A stretch of DNA of 64,000 nt. Origin: an uncultured Celeribacter sp. (GTDB taxonomy: Bacteria; Pseudomonadota; Alphaproteobacteria; Rhodobacterales; Rhodobacteraceae). The position numbers were made by a program, and so were the translations under genes. Below the pieces are notes generated by a model that was not told where the DNA came from, did not search any database, and was given only the letters and a program-made list of their open reading frames with translations. Position 1 is the first letter of the stretch. Each line of letters begins with the position of its first letter. The stretch is taken from assembly GCF_963676475.1 (NCBI RefSeq), contig NZ_OY781106.1:744001-808000 (forward strand), written 5' to 3'. Shown in pieces: positions 34,064 through 42,335 of this stretch.

Positions 34064-35185
34064 GTGCGCGCTGAAATCCAGAATACCGTTGCGAAAATCG
34101 AAAAATCCGTGGCCCTGCTCAAACAGCGCATGGATTGGGACACCGCGCCGCATCGCCTCGAAGAATTCAACGCGATGATCGAGGATCCGACACTTTGGGA
34201 CGACCCGGAGCGGGCGCAAAAACTCATGCGCGATCGCCAGATGTTGATGGATGCGCTGAAAACCGCGACCTCCATCGAGCAGGACATGAAGGACAACATC
34301 GAGCTTATCGAATTGGGCGAGATGGAAGAGGACGAAGAGGTCGTCACCGAGGCCGAAGACACGCTCAAGGCGCTGGCGGAAACCGCCGCCGCGAAAGAAC
34401 TTGAAGCGCTTTTGGACGGCGAAGCGGACTCCAACGACACCTTCCTCGAGATCAATGCCGGTGCGGGCGGCACGGAAGCCTGCGACTGGGCCTCGATGTT
34501 GCAGCGCATGTATGTGCGGTGGGCAGAGAAGAAAGGCTATACGGTCGAGTTGCAGTCCGAGGAAGCGGGCTCCGAGGCCGGGATCAAATCCGTGGCCTAT
34601 AAAATCTCCGGCCACAATGCCTATGGCTGGCTGAAGTCTGAGTCGGGCGTGCACCGTCTGGTGCGTATTTCGCCTTTCGGAAAGGGCACGCGCGAGACGT
34701 CCTTTGCCTCTGTCTGGGTCTATCCGGTGGTCGATGACAACATCGAGATCGAGGTGAACCCCGCCGACATCCGCATCGACACCTATCGTTCGTCTGGTGC
34801 GGGCGGTCAGCACGTGAACACCACCGACTCCGCCGTGCGGATCACCCACGCACCGACCGGCATCGTGGTCACCAGCTCTGAGAAGTCGCAGCACCAAAAC
34901 CGCGACATTGCCATGAAAGCCCTGAAATCGCGGCTCTATCAATTGGAGCTTGACCGGCGCAACGCGGCGATCAACGAGGCGCATGAAAGCAAAGGCTCGG
35001 CGGGTTGGGGCAACCAGATCCGGTCTTACGTGATGCAGCCCTATCAGATGGTCAAAGACCTGCGCACCAATTACGAGACCTCGGACACCCAAGGCGTGCT
35101 CGATGGCGATCTCGACAAATTCATGGCGGCGACACTGGCGATGAATGTGGCGGGCAAATCGCGCGCGGATGCGCAAGGCGAATAA
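34064..35185 (+). CDS. prfB: peptide chain release factor 2
   Basis: A 373-aa class I release factor that reads UGA and UAA. The codon-recognition tripeptide SPF is in VRISPFGKGTRE and the peptidyl-hydrolase GGQ motif in SSGAGGQHVNTT, whose Gln is normally methylated. The start is GTG at 34064. The whole protein is in one frame, so the autoregulatory +1 frameshift of enteric prfB is absent, as in many alphaproteobacteria. A terminator follows. Confidence 0.96.
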   Translation: MRAEIQNTVAKIEKSVALLKQRMDWDTAPHRLEEFNAMIEDPTLWDDPERAQKLMRDRQMLMDALKTATSIEQDMKDNIELIELGEMEEDEEVVTEAEDTLKALAETAAAKELEALLDGEADSNDTFLEINAGAGGTEACDWASMLQRMYVRWAEKKGYTVELQSEEAGSEAGIKSVAYKISGHNAYGWLKSESGVHRLVRISPFGKGTRETSFASVWVYPVVDDNIEIEVNPADIRIDTYRSSGAGGQHVNTTDSAVRITHAPTGIVVTSSEKSQHQNRDIAMKALKSRLYQLELDRRNAAINEAHESKGSAGWGNQIRSYVMQPYQMVKDLRTNYETSDTQGVLDGDLDKFMAATLAMNVAGKSRADAQGE

Positions 35186-35219
35186 ACCGGGTGACGCCCC
35201 CCGTAGCGAAAAAGACATC

Positions 35220-35245
35220 AAAGGCCTCCTGAGCGGGGCCTTTTT
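35220..35245 (+). terminator. intrinsic terminator of prfB
   Basis: AAAGGCC and GGCCTTT form a 7-bp stem with a 10-nt loop, running into TTTTT, 35 nt after prfB. Confidence 0.8.
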
Positions 35246-35322
35246 CATGATGTGATCACGTCTTCGTGCAAGGCTTGCCGCAAACGCGCGCGCGTCCAAT
35301 GTGACAAACTCACCGACAAACC

Positions 35323-35336
35323 TGCGAGCGCTCGCA
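35323..35336. promoter_or_regulatory. palindrome in the promoter region of the sulfur operon
   Basis: TGCGAGCGCTCGCA is a perfect 14-bp palindrome about 50 bp upstream of the first small reading frame of the sulfur operon. It could be a repressor site. It does not clearly match BigR/SqrR boxes as I know them. Confidence 0.35.
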
Positions 35337-35384
35337 TAAAGTGGGTATCAAGCGGGAAAACCTGCACAGAATAAGGATACGCAC

Positions 35385-35447
35385 ATGACCCATCGGACCC
35401 AGCCCCGGGCCCTTCCTCAGACTTTTCGCGGAGGGCATTCGACATGA
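35385..35447 (+). CDS. possible 20-codon leader peptide of the sulfur operon
   Basis: ATG at 35385 follows AAGGA by 7 nt and opens a frame of 20 codons (MTHRTQPRALPQTFRGGHST). Its TGA overlaps the ATG of the first transporter gene (ATGA), a typical coupling arrangement. The transporter's own GGAGGG ribosome site lies within it. No known peptide matches; it could act as a translational leader or be chance. Confidence 0.4.
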   Translation: MTHRTQPRALPQTFRGGHST

Positions 35448-35893
35448 TTACCGAAATTACCCCCACGGAATTCACCCCCTTCGCCTCGCTCTTTGGTGGA
35501 TTTCTGATCGGCGCCGCCGCCGTTCTTTTGATGGCTTTCCAAGGCCGCATTTTCGGCGCCACCGGCATTCTTGCGGGCTTTCTGACGCCTGCGAACTCCT
35601 CGGATTGGGCCTGGCGCGCCGTTCTCTTGGCGGGCATGGCCACCGGGCCGCTCGTCTATGCCTTTTTTACCGGCCATTTCCCCGCCGTCGAGGTGCCCGT
35701 CACCACCGGCGCGCTGATCCTTGGCGGCTTCATCGTCGGCATCGGCGTGAGCTACGGTTCCGGCTGCACCTCCGGCCACGGGGTCTGCGGCATGTCGCGC
35801 CTCTCGCCGCGCTCCATCGTGGCGACGCTGGCCTTCATGTTCTCGACCGCGGTGACCGTCTTTGTCATTCGCCATGTGATCGGAGGAGCATGA
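35444..35893 (+). CDS. YeeE/YedE-type sulfur transporter half, N-terminal type
   Basis: A 149-aa inner-membrane protein with four hydrophobic helices. Its hallmark is SYGSGCTSGHGVCGMSRLSPRS near residue 105, whose cysteines are the thiosulfate/sulfur-handling residues of YeeE (TsuA) and of PmpA-like half-transporters in bigR operons. It pairs with the next gene, 1 bp downstream, to give one full YeeE-like unit. The context with persulfide and sulfide enzymes points to movement of a reduced sulfur species across the membrane; the exact species is unknown. Confidence 0.85.
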   Translation: MITEITPTEFTPFASLFGGFLIGAAAVLLMAFQGRIFGATGILAGFLTPANSSDWAWRAVLLAGMATGPLVYAFFTGHFPAVEVPVTTGALILGGFIVGIGVSYGSGCTSGHGVCGMSRLSPRSIVATLAFMFSTAVTVFVIRHVIGGA

Positions 35894-35894
35894 G

Positions 35895-36338
35895 ATGAAA
35901 CTGATCCTGACCTATGTGATCGGCCTGATTTTCGGCCTCGGCATTTCCATGTCCGGCATGGCCAACCCGGCGAAAGTCTTTAATTTCTTCGACTTTTTTG
36001 GCCCCTGGGACCCGTCCCTGATGTTCGTGATGGGCGGCGCCGTGGTGGTATCCTTCTTTGGCTACCGCTTCGTTTTCAAACGCTACGAAACACCGGCCTT
36101 TGAGCCGAAATTCATTGTGCCGACCTCGCGCGTCATCGACGCCAAACTGGTAGGCGGCTCACTGGTGTTCGGTGTAGGTTGGGGCATCGCGGGCTTTTGC
36201 CCGGGCGGCGCTTTGCCTGCTTTGGGCACGTTCAACCCGCAGGTCTGGCTGTTCTTTGTCGCCCTTGTGGCGGGCATTTTCGTGGCCAAAACCCTGATGA
36301 AACAAACCGCGGCCCGTGCCGCAAGGCGCGCCGCCTGA
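35895..36338 (+). CDS. YeeE/YedE-type sulfur transporter half, DUF6691 type
   Basis: A 147-aa inner-membrane protein with about four helices, partner of the preceding gene. GISMSGMANPAKVFNFFDFFG at the N-terminus and GFCPGGALPALG near residue 105 are conserved in this half; the Cys in FCPGG is the equivalent of the second YeeE cysteine motif. The positive C-terminus (ARAARRAA) fits an inside end. Together the two halves resemble PmpAB of the bigR operon of Xylella and Agrobacterium. Confidence 0.85.
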   Translation: MKLILTYVIGLIFGLGISMSGMANPAKVFNFFDFFGPWDPSLMFVMGGAVVVSFFGYRFVFKRYETPAFEPKFIVPTSRVIDAKLVGGSLVFGVGWGIAGFCPGGALPALGTFNPQVWLFFVALVAGIFVAKTLMKQTAARAARRAA

Positions 36339-36372
36339 GAGTGGCGCGCCAGAGATGAGAGGAGAACATAAC

Positions 36373-37263
36373 ATGGCATCCAACTACCCCGTCGACCTGT
36401 CGGTCAAACCCGAGGTCAAAGCCTTTTTCGATCCGGCGACCTGGACGATTTCCTATGTGGTGAAAGACCCGGCCTCGGACGCCTGCGCCATCGTGGACAG
36501 CGTCATGGACATCGACTACGCCGCCGGTCGCATCACCTACGAGTCCGCCGATGAGATCATCGCCTATGTGAAAGAGCAGGGGCTCAAACTCGAATGGCTG
36601 ATCGAGACCCATGTCCACGCCGACCACCTCTCTGCCGCGCCCTATATTCAGGACAAGCTCGGCGGCAAGATCGGCATCGGCGAGCATATCGTCACGGTGC
36701 AGGAAACCTTTGGCAAAGTCTTCAACGAAGGCACCGAGTTCCAGCGCGACGGCTCGCAATTCGACCGCCTGTTCAAGGATGGGGACACCTACAGCGTCGG
36801 TTCCATGCACTGTTTTGCCATGCACACGCCGGGCCACACGCCCGCTTGTATGGTGCATGTGATGGGCGATGCGACTTTCACCGGCGACACGCTGTTTATG
36901 CCCGACGGTGGCTCCGCGCGGGCCGATTTCCCGGGCGGTGATGCGGGTGTCTTGTATGACTCGATCCAGAAAGTGCTCGCCCTGCCGGACGACATGCGTC
37001 TCTTCATGTGCCACGACTACGGTCCGAACGGGCGCGACATCGCGTGGGAAACCACCGTGGGTGCCGAGAAGGAACACAACATCCACGTCGGTGGCGGCAA
37101 ATCCAAAGAGGACTTCGTCAAATTCCGCGAGGAGCGCGACGCCCAATTGGCCATGCCGCGTCTGATTATTCCCTCTTTGCAGGTGAATATGCGCGCTGGC
37201 GAGTTGCCCCCGGCGGATCAAGATGGCAAGACCTTCCTGAAAGTTCCGGTGAACGGCCTCTGA
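36373..37263 (+). CDS. metallo-beta-lactamase fold hydrolase, persulfide dioxygenase-like (Blh/ETHE1 type)
   Basis: A 296-aa MBL-fold enzyme. ETHVHADHLSAAPYI near residue 80 is the HxHxDH metal motif, HTPGHTPACMV near 155 gives the next His, FTGDTLFMPDGGSARADFPGGD the bridging Asp, and MCHDYGP the last His. ETHE1-type persulfide dioxygenases share this pattern and use one iron to oxidise glutathione persulfide to sulfite. In bigR operons the homologue Blh carries a fused DUF442 domain; here that domain is in the next gene. The ATG at 36373 has GGAGAA upstream. Its sulfite product may be handled by the SulP carrier or other enzymes. Confidence 0.85.
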   Translation: MASNYPVDLSVKPEVKAFFDPATWTISYVVKDPASDACAIVDSVMDIDYAAGRITYESADEIIAYVKEQGLKLEWLIETHVHADHLSAAPYIQDKLGGKIGIGEHIVTVQETFGKVFNEGTEFQRDGSQFDRLFKDGDTYSVGSMHCFAMHTPGHTPACMVHVMGDATFTGDTLFMPDGGSARADFPGGDAGVLYDSIQKVLALPDDMRLFMCHDYGPNGRDIAWETTVGAEKEHNIHVGGGKSKEDFVKFREERDAQLAMPRLIIPSLQVNMRAGELPPADQDGKTFLKVPVNGL

Positions 37264-37317
37264 TCGCATCTCTCAATGCGTGGGGCCGGGCCGGTTCCAC
37301 GCACAGGAGACGCGAAC

Positions 37318-37731
37318 ATGGACTTCAACAAGATCAACGATCAGATCACGGTCAGCGGCCAGATCACCCCCGAGGAGGTGACGATCCTCAAGGAGAAGGG
37401 TTTCAAGACGCTGATCTGCAATCGCCCGGACATGGAGGTGGAGCCGGGTCTGTCGTCGGAGGTTCTGGAACAGGCGGCGAAAGAGGCGGGGCTGAGCTTT
37501 GCCTATCTGCCGATCTTTCCCGGCCAGTTCACCGAAGAGCTGATCGAGGAAACCGCGCGGGCGCTGTCTGAACTGCCCGCTCCGGTTTACGCCTATTGCC
37601 GCTCCGGCACCCGTTCGACCACCGCTTGGGCTCTGGCTCAATCCGGTCAGATGGGGGCGGAGACGATCATCAGCCAGGCCGCGGACGCGGGCTATGACAT
37701 GCGGGGTTTGCGCCCCTATCTGGCGGGATAA
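37318..37731 (+). CDS. DUF442 (TIGR01244) sulfurtransferase-like protein
   Basis: A 137-aa protein of the DUF442 family, which has a dual-specificity phosphatase/rhodanese-like fold. The presumed active Cys is in YCRSGTRSTT near residue 100, and ICNRPDME near 39 is a conserved Asn-Arg-Pro segment. The family is tied to sulfide oxidation and probably carries or transfers persulfide sulfur. The ATG follows CAGGAGACG. It is clearly homologous to the N-terminal domain of the next gene, so the operon has two DUF442 copies. Confidence 0.85.
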   Translation: MDFNKINDQITVSGQITPEEVTILKEKGFKTLICNRPDMEVEPGLSSEVLEQAAKEAGLSFAYLPIFPGQFTEELIEETARALSELPAPVYAYCRSGTRSTTAWALAQSGQMGAETIISQAADAGYDMRGLRPYLAG

Positions 37732-37828
37732 CAAGCCATTTCGTGCCTGTCCCGTCAACCACAACGGTTTTCGGGACATCTCGCCTGAGGGGGCGGACCG
37801 GTCCCCAATATAGCGAGGAGACGCACGA

Positions 37829-39505
37829 ATGGAAATCAAACGGATCACGGACGGCCTGTCCGTCTCGGGGCAGGTGCAGCCCGAGGATATGGCCAAACTC
37901 AAACGCCGTGGCTTTCGCGCGGTGGTGTGCAACCGCCCCGACGGTGAGGCGGGCGACCAGCCCAGCCATGAGGAAATGGCCCGTGCCGCCGAGGCCGAGG
38001 GGCTGGAATTTCTCTACCTGCCGGTGACGCCCGGCATGGTGACCGAAGAGACCGCCACCGCCTTTCGCCACGCGTTGACGGAACTGCCGGGGCCGGTTTT
38101 TGGCTATTGCCGCACAGGCACGCGCACGACGACGCTTTGGTCTTTGGCGATGGCCAAGGAGAAATCCGTGGTCGATATTCTGGCCGCCACCAAGGCCGCA
38201 GGCTACGACATGACCGGCGTGGCGCGGCGCATCGCCAATGGCGGCGTGACGCCGACGGATTCCGTAGAAGATGCGAAACATGACGTGGTGATCGTTGGCG
38301 GCGGCGCGGCCGGTGTGGCCGTCGCGGCCTCATTGAAGGCCCGCAAACCGGACCTCGACATCGCGCTCATCGACCCGGCGGACATCCACTATTACCAACC
38401 CGGCTGGACCATGGTCGGCGCGGGCGTGTTTGAACCCTCCACCACGGCGAAAACCATGGGCTCACTTATTCCGCGCGGGGTGCATTGGCTCAAATCCGCC
38501 GTCGCGGCCTTTGAACCCAAGAACAACGCGGTCATTCTCGACGGCTGCCGGGTGGTGAAATACGACCGTCTGATTGTCTGTCCGGGGCTCAAACTCGATT
38601 GGGACAAGATCGATGGCCTCGTCGAGACGCTGGGCAAGAACGGCGTGACGTCGAATTATCGTTATGATCTGGCCCCTTACACTTGGGAGTTGGTCAAGGG
38701 GCTGAAAGGCGGCAAGGCCGTCTTCACCCAGCCGCCGATGCCGATCAAATGTGCGGGCGCGCCGCAAAAGGCGATGTATCTGTCCGCGAACACTTGGGAA
38801 GAGGCCGGTGTTCTCGGCAATATCGACATCCAGTTCATGAATGCGGGCGGCGTGTTGTTTGGCGTCAAAGATTACGTCCCGGCGCTGGAAAGCTATGTTG
38901 AGCGCTACGGCGCCAATCTGAACTTCTTCCACAATCTGAAATCCATTGACGGCCCGGCGAAGACCGCGACGTTTACGGTGGCGAAACCCGACAGCGAGCC
39001 CACGGAAGTGACCGTCGATTTCGACATGATCCACGTGGTCCCGCCGCAAAGCGCGCCGGATTTCATCAAGGTCTCGCCCTTGTCCGACGCGAGCGGTTGG
39101 GTCGATGTGGATCAGGTGACGCTGCGCCATAAGGAGTTCGACAACATCTGGTCTCTGGGCGACGTGATGAACGCGCCCAACGCCAAAACCGCGGCTGCCG
39201 CCCGGATGCAGGCGCCGATCGTGGCCGAAAACGTCGCAGCCGACATCGACGGCAAAGGTCCGCAGGCGGGGTATAACGGCTACGGCTCCTGCCCGCTGAC
39301 GGTGGAGAAGGGCAAGATCGTTCTCGCGGAATTTGGCTATGGCGGGGTGCTGTTGCCGTCTTTCCCGAAATGGGTGCTCGACGGCACGAAACCGACCCGC
39401 AAGGCCTGGTGGCTCAAGGAACAGATCCTGCCGCCCGTCTATTGGAAGGCCATGCTGCGCGGCAAGGAATGGATGATCAAGCCTGAGAAAGTCTCGGCGA
39501 AATAA
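37829..39505 (+). CDS. fusion: DUF442 domain + sulfide:quinone-oxidoreductase-like flavoprotein
   Basis: A 558-aa two-domain protein. Residues 1 to about 130 repeat the DUF442 fold (VCNRPDGE and YCRTGTRTTT). From about 152 a FAD-binding domain starts with HDVVIVGGGAAGVAVAASL. It is followed by HYYQPGWTMVGAG and FTQPPMPIKCAGAPQKAMYL, a stretch typical of mitochondrial-type SQRs with a redox Cys in IKCAG. Near 420 lies NIWSLGDVMNAPNAKTAAAA. SQR oxidises sulfide to bound persulfide and passes electrons to quinone; the fused domain could accept the sulfur. It has its own GAGGAG-type site and a 97-bp gap before it. A hairpin follows. Confidence 0.88.
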   Translation: MEIKRITDGLSVSGQVQPEDMAKLKRRGFRAVVCNRPDGEAGDQPSHEEMARAAEAEGLEFLYLPVTPGMVTEETATAFRHALTELPGPVFGYCRTGTRTTTLWSLAMAKEKSVVDILAATKAAGYDMTGVARRIANGGVTPTDSVEDAKHDVVIVGGGAAGVAVAASLKARKPDLDIALIDPADIHYYQPGWTMVGAGVFEPSTTAKTMGSLIPRGVHWLKSAVAAFEPKNNAVILDGCRVVKYDRLIVCPGLKLDWDKIDGLVETLGKNGVTSNYRYDLAPYTWELVKGLKGGKAVFTQPPMPIKCAGAPQKAMYLSANTWEEAGVLGNIDIQFMNAGGVLFGVKDYVPALESYVERYGANLNFFHNLKSIDGPAKTATFTVAKPDSEPTEVTVDFDMIHVVPPQSAPDFIKVSPLSDASGWVDVDQVTLRHKEFDNIWSLGDVMNAPNAKTAAAARMQAPIVAENVAADIDGKGPQAGYNGYGSCPLTVEKGKIVLAEFGYGGVLLPSFPKWVLDGTKPTRKAWWLKEQILPPVYWKAMLRGKEWMIKPEKVSAK

Positions 39506-39510
39506 ATGCG

Positions 39511-39537
39511 AAGGGCGGGCCGTGGTCCGCCCTTTAT
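39511..39537 (+). terminator. hairpin after the fusion gene
   Basis: AAGGGCGG and CCGCCCTT form an 8-bp stem with an 8-nt loop, followed by TATG. It may reduce readthrough into the SulP gene. Confidence 0.6.
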
Positions 39538-39561
39538 GACCAATCTGAAAGGACACCGCCC

Positions 39562-41328
39562 GTGTCATCTAAACTGTCGTTCGACCCGCGTCTTTTGAAA
39601 CGCTACCTCCCCATTCTCGACTGGGGTTCGAAATACAACAGCGCCGCCTTTGCCAATGACGGGGTGGCCGCGATCATCGTGACCATCATGTTGATCCCGC
39701 AATCCCTGGCCTATGCGCTTTTGGCGGGGCTTCCGCCCGAGGCGGGGCTTTATGCCTCCATCGTGCCGATCATGCTCTATACGGTGTTCGGCACCTCGCG
39801 GGCTTTGGCCGTCGGTCCGGTCGCCGTCGTCTCGCTGATGACCGCCGCCGCCGTCGGGCAGGTGGCCGAACAGGGCACAGCGGGCTATGCCACCGCCGCC
39901 ATCACGCTGGCCTTCCTGTCGGGCGCCATGTTGGTCACCCTGGGCGTCTTCCGTCTCGGATTTCTGGCGAATTTCCTGTCGCATCCGGTCATCGCTGGCT
40001 TCATCACCGCCTCAGGCATCCTGATTGCGGCCTCTCAGCTCAAGCATATCTTCGGCGTCAGCGCGGGCGGGCACACGCTTTTGCACCTGCTGCAGAGCCT
40101 CTGGACGCATCTGTCCGAGATGAATTTCATCACCTTGGTGATCGGGGTTCTGGCCACCGCTTTCCTGTTTTGGGTCCGTAAAGGCTTGAAACCTCTGTTG
40201 AAAAAACTCGGCCTCGGCCCACGTCTCGCCGATGTCATCACCAAAGCGGGCCCCGTCGCGGCGGTTTTCGTCACCACGCTGGTGGTCGGCGTCTTCCGTC
40301 TCGATGAACATGGCGTGCGTATTGTCGGCGAGGTGCCGCAGAGCCTGCCGCCGTTTACCTGGCCGATCAGCTCGCTGGCGTTGTTGAAGCAACTCTTCAT
40401 CCCGGCGCTCTTGATTTCGATCATCGGTTTCGTGGAATCCATCTCGGTCGCACAAACCCTGGCCGCCAAGAAACGCCAGCGCGTCGATCCCGATCAGGAA
40501 TTGATCGGTCTGGGCGCGGCCAACCTTGGTGCGGCGTTTACCGGCGGTTTTCCGGTCACGGGCGGGTTCTCGCGCTCTGTGGTGAACTTTGACGCGGGGG
40601 CCGAGACCCCGGCTGCGGGGGCCTTCACCGCCGTCGGCCTCGCCATCGCTGCGCTGTTTTTGACGCCGCTGATTTACTTCCTGCCGCAGGCCACATTGGC
40701 CGCAACCATCATCGTCGCAGTGCTCTCGCTGGTGGATTTTAAAATCCTCAAAACCACCTGGGGCTACTCGAAAGCTGATTTCACCGCCGTGCTGGCGACC
40801 ATCGTCCTGACGCTGGTCTCCGGTGTCGAAGTGGGCGTGTCGGCGGGGGTGATCCTTTCGATCGCACTGCATCTCTACAAGACCTCGAAACCGCATATTG
40901 CAGAAGTCGGCCTTGTTCCGGGCACCGAGCATTTCCGCAACATCAACCGGCATGAGGTGCTCACGACGCCCGAGGTGGTGACGATCCGGGTCGATGAAAG
41001 CCTCTACTTTGCCAATGCGCGGTTCCTTGAGGATTACATCCTCGACCGGGTGGCGGGCGATGAGGCGCTCAAACACATCGTGCTGATGTGTCCGGCGGTC
41101 AATGAGATCGACACCTCGGCCTTGGAAGCGCTTGAGGAGATCAACCGGCGGCTCGCGGATGGCGGCATTCAACTGCATCTCTCTGAGGTCAAAGGCCCGG
41201 TGATGGATCGCTTGCAGAAATCGCATTTCCTGCATGATCTGACGGGGCAGGTCTTTCTCAGCCAATTCGCGGCGATGAAGGCTTTAGGCGATGTGACATC
41301 ACCCACACCCGCCAGCGACGCGGTTTAA
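39562..41328 (+). CDS. SulP family anion transporter with STAS domain
   Basis: A 588-aa SLC26/SulP carrier. The membrane domain (about residues 15-420) begins with IVTIMLIPQSLAYALLAGLPPEAGLYAS, the family signature, and has about 14 helical segments. A cytosolic STAS domain (about 445-570) has SLYFANARFLEDYIL and EIDTSALEALEEI, the loop often phosphorylated in anti-sigma antagonists. SulP carriers move sulfate, bicarbonate or other anions. Its place at the end of the sulfide operon suggests sulfate or sulfite, but this is context only. Start is GTG at 39562, with AAAGGA upstream. Confidence 0.88.
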   Translation: MSSKLSFDPRLLKRYLPILDWGSKYNSAAFANDGVAAIIVTIMLIPQSLAYALLAGLPPEAGLYASIVPIMLYTVFGTSRALAVGPVAVVSLMTAAAVGQVAEQGTAGYATAAITLAFLSGAMLVTLGVFRLGFLANFLSHPVIAGFITASGILIAASQLKHIFGVSAGGHTLLHLLQSLWTHLSEMNFITLVIGVLATAFLFWVRKGLKPLLKKLGLGPRLADVITKAGPVAAVFVTTLVVGVFRLDEHGVRIVGEVPQSLPPFTWPISSLALLKQLFIPALLISIIGFVESISVAQTLAAKKRQRVDPDQELIGLGAANLGAAFTGGFPVTGGFSRSVVNFDAGAETPAAGAFTAVGLAIAALFLTPLIYFLPQATLAATIIVAVLSLVDFKILKTTWGYSKADFTAVLATIVLTLVSGVEVGVSAGVILSIALHLYKTSKPHIAEVGLVPGTEHFRNINRHEVLTTPEVVTIRVDESLYFANARFLEDYILDRVAGDEALKHIVLMCPAVNEIDTSALEALEEINRRLADGGIQLHLSEVKGPVMDRLQKSHFLHDLTGQVFLSQFAAMKALGDVTSPTPASDAV

Positions 41329-41334
41329 AAGAGC

Positions 41335-41363
41335 ACGCCCTCCCAGATCGGGAGGGCGTTTTC
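41335..41363. terminator. bidirectional terminator between SulP and DMT genes
   Basis: ACGCCCTCCC-AGATC-GGGAGGGCGT is a perfect 10-bp stem followed by TTTTC. It overlaps the stop codon of the convergent DMT gene by 2 bp. Confidence 0.88.
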
Positions 41364-42255
41364 ATTCGGCGGGCTGCACCTTGGCCGCGACCACTGGGCG
41401 CGATTGCGCATATTGCCCAAGCCAGACCGCAAAGAACACCAGCGCCATGCCGAGGCTTTGCAGCAGCGACAGGCTCTCACCCGCAAAGATCAGCCCCAAG
41501 GCCACCGCCGTCACCGGGCTGAGAAAGCCCAAAGGCGCAACCGTTGCCGGGCCGAGGCGCGCAATGCCCCGGAAAAAGAAATAGTAGGTCAAAGCACCAC
41601 CGATCAGCCCGAGATAGGCGATGCCCGCCATGTTTGTGGCTGTGAAAGCAGGCGTCCTTGGGTCAAGCCAAAACGCCAGCGGCACGAGCAATAGCCCACC
41701 TGCCACCAACTGCCATGCGGTGAAGGTCAGAGGCGGCACGGGCGGGGTCCATTTGCGGCTCAAGACGGTGCCAAGCGCCATGGAGACGGCACCTCCGAAA
41801 GCGGCCAAAAGGCCAAAGCCATCGAGCTGCGCCGTGGGGGAAAGGACCAGTGCGCCAACGCCCACGACGCCGATCAGCCCGGCGAGTATCGCGAGCGGGC
41901 GCATCGGCGTGCCTAGGAGGACTTTGGAAAGCCCGAGAATGATCAGCATCTGCGTCGCGCCCAAGGTTGCGGCGACCCCGCCGGGCAGGCGGTAGGCGGC
42001 GACAAAAAGACAAATCCAGAACAGGGTGAAATTCAGTGCGCCGAGCACCAGAAGTTTCGGCACCCAAGTGAGAGGCGGCAATTGCCGCAGGATCAGCAAA
42101 AGCAAAATCCCGGCGGGCAGGGCACGCAACATCGCGATGGTGACGGGGATGCCCTCAGGCAGAAATCGCGTGGTGACGAGGTAACTCGATCCCCAGATCG
42201 CGGGGGCGAGGCCCGTCAGGATGAGATCCGTTGTGCGGGATGTCGCGCGGGGCAT
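41362..42255 (-). CDS. EamA/DMT-family transporter
   Basis: A 297-aa membrane protein with ten predicted helices in two EamA repeats (about residues 10-140 and 155-285). LAPAIWGSSYLVT opens the first repeat, with the Trp-Gly motif of DMT carriers. Members export amino acids, metabolites or drugs. It is divergent from a marR gene, with two identical palindromes between, so it is most likely the regulated target and perhaps an efflux pump. The ATG has GGAGA upstream. Confidence 0.85.
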   Translation of the reverse strand: MPRATSRTTDLILTGLAPAIWGSSYLVTTRFLPEGIPVTIAMLRALPAGILLLLILRQLPPLTWVPKLLVLGALNFTLFWICLFVAAYRLPGGVAATLGATQMLIILGLSKVLLGTPMRPLAILAGLIGVVGVGALVLSPTAQLDGFGLLAAFGGAVSMALGTVLSRKWTPPVPPLTFTAWQLVAGGLLLVPLAFWLDPRTPAFTATNMAGIAYLGLIGGALTYYFFFRGIARLGPATVAPLGFLSPVTAVALGLIFAGESLSLLQSLGMALVFFAVWLGQYAQSRPVVAAKVQPAE

Positions 42256-42270
42256 ATGAGAGTCTCCATT

Positions 42271-42313
42271 TATCTTGACGTCAAGATAGTTGAGGACATC
42301 TTGACGTCAAGAT
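42271..42313. promoter_or_regulatory. two identical palindromic operators between DMT gene and marR
   Basis: ATCTTGACGTCAAGAT occurs twice (42272-42287 and 42298-42313), 26 bp apart start to start; the first is extended to TATCTTGACGTCAAGATA. Both are perfect 16-bp palindromes in an 80-bp divergent promoter region, the expected binding sites for the MarR dimer encoded next door. The second copy ends 23 nt before the marR start. Confidence 0.85.
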
Positions 42314-42335
42314 ATAATTTTGAGACACCAGAACC

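Noticed and set aside
34064..34160. Programmed +1 frameshift in prfB
   Set aside because: The reading frame is continuous from the GTG start, with no in-frame early TGA to bypass.
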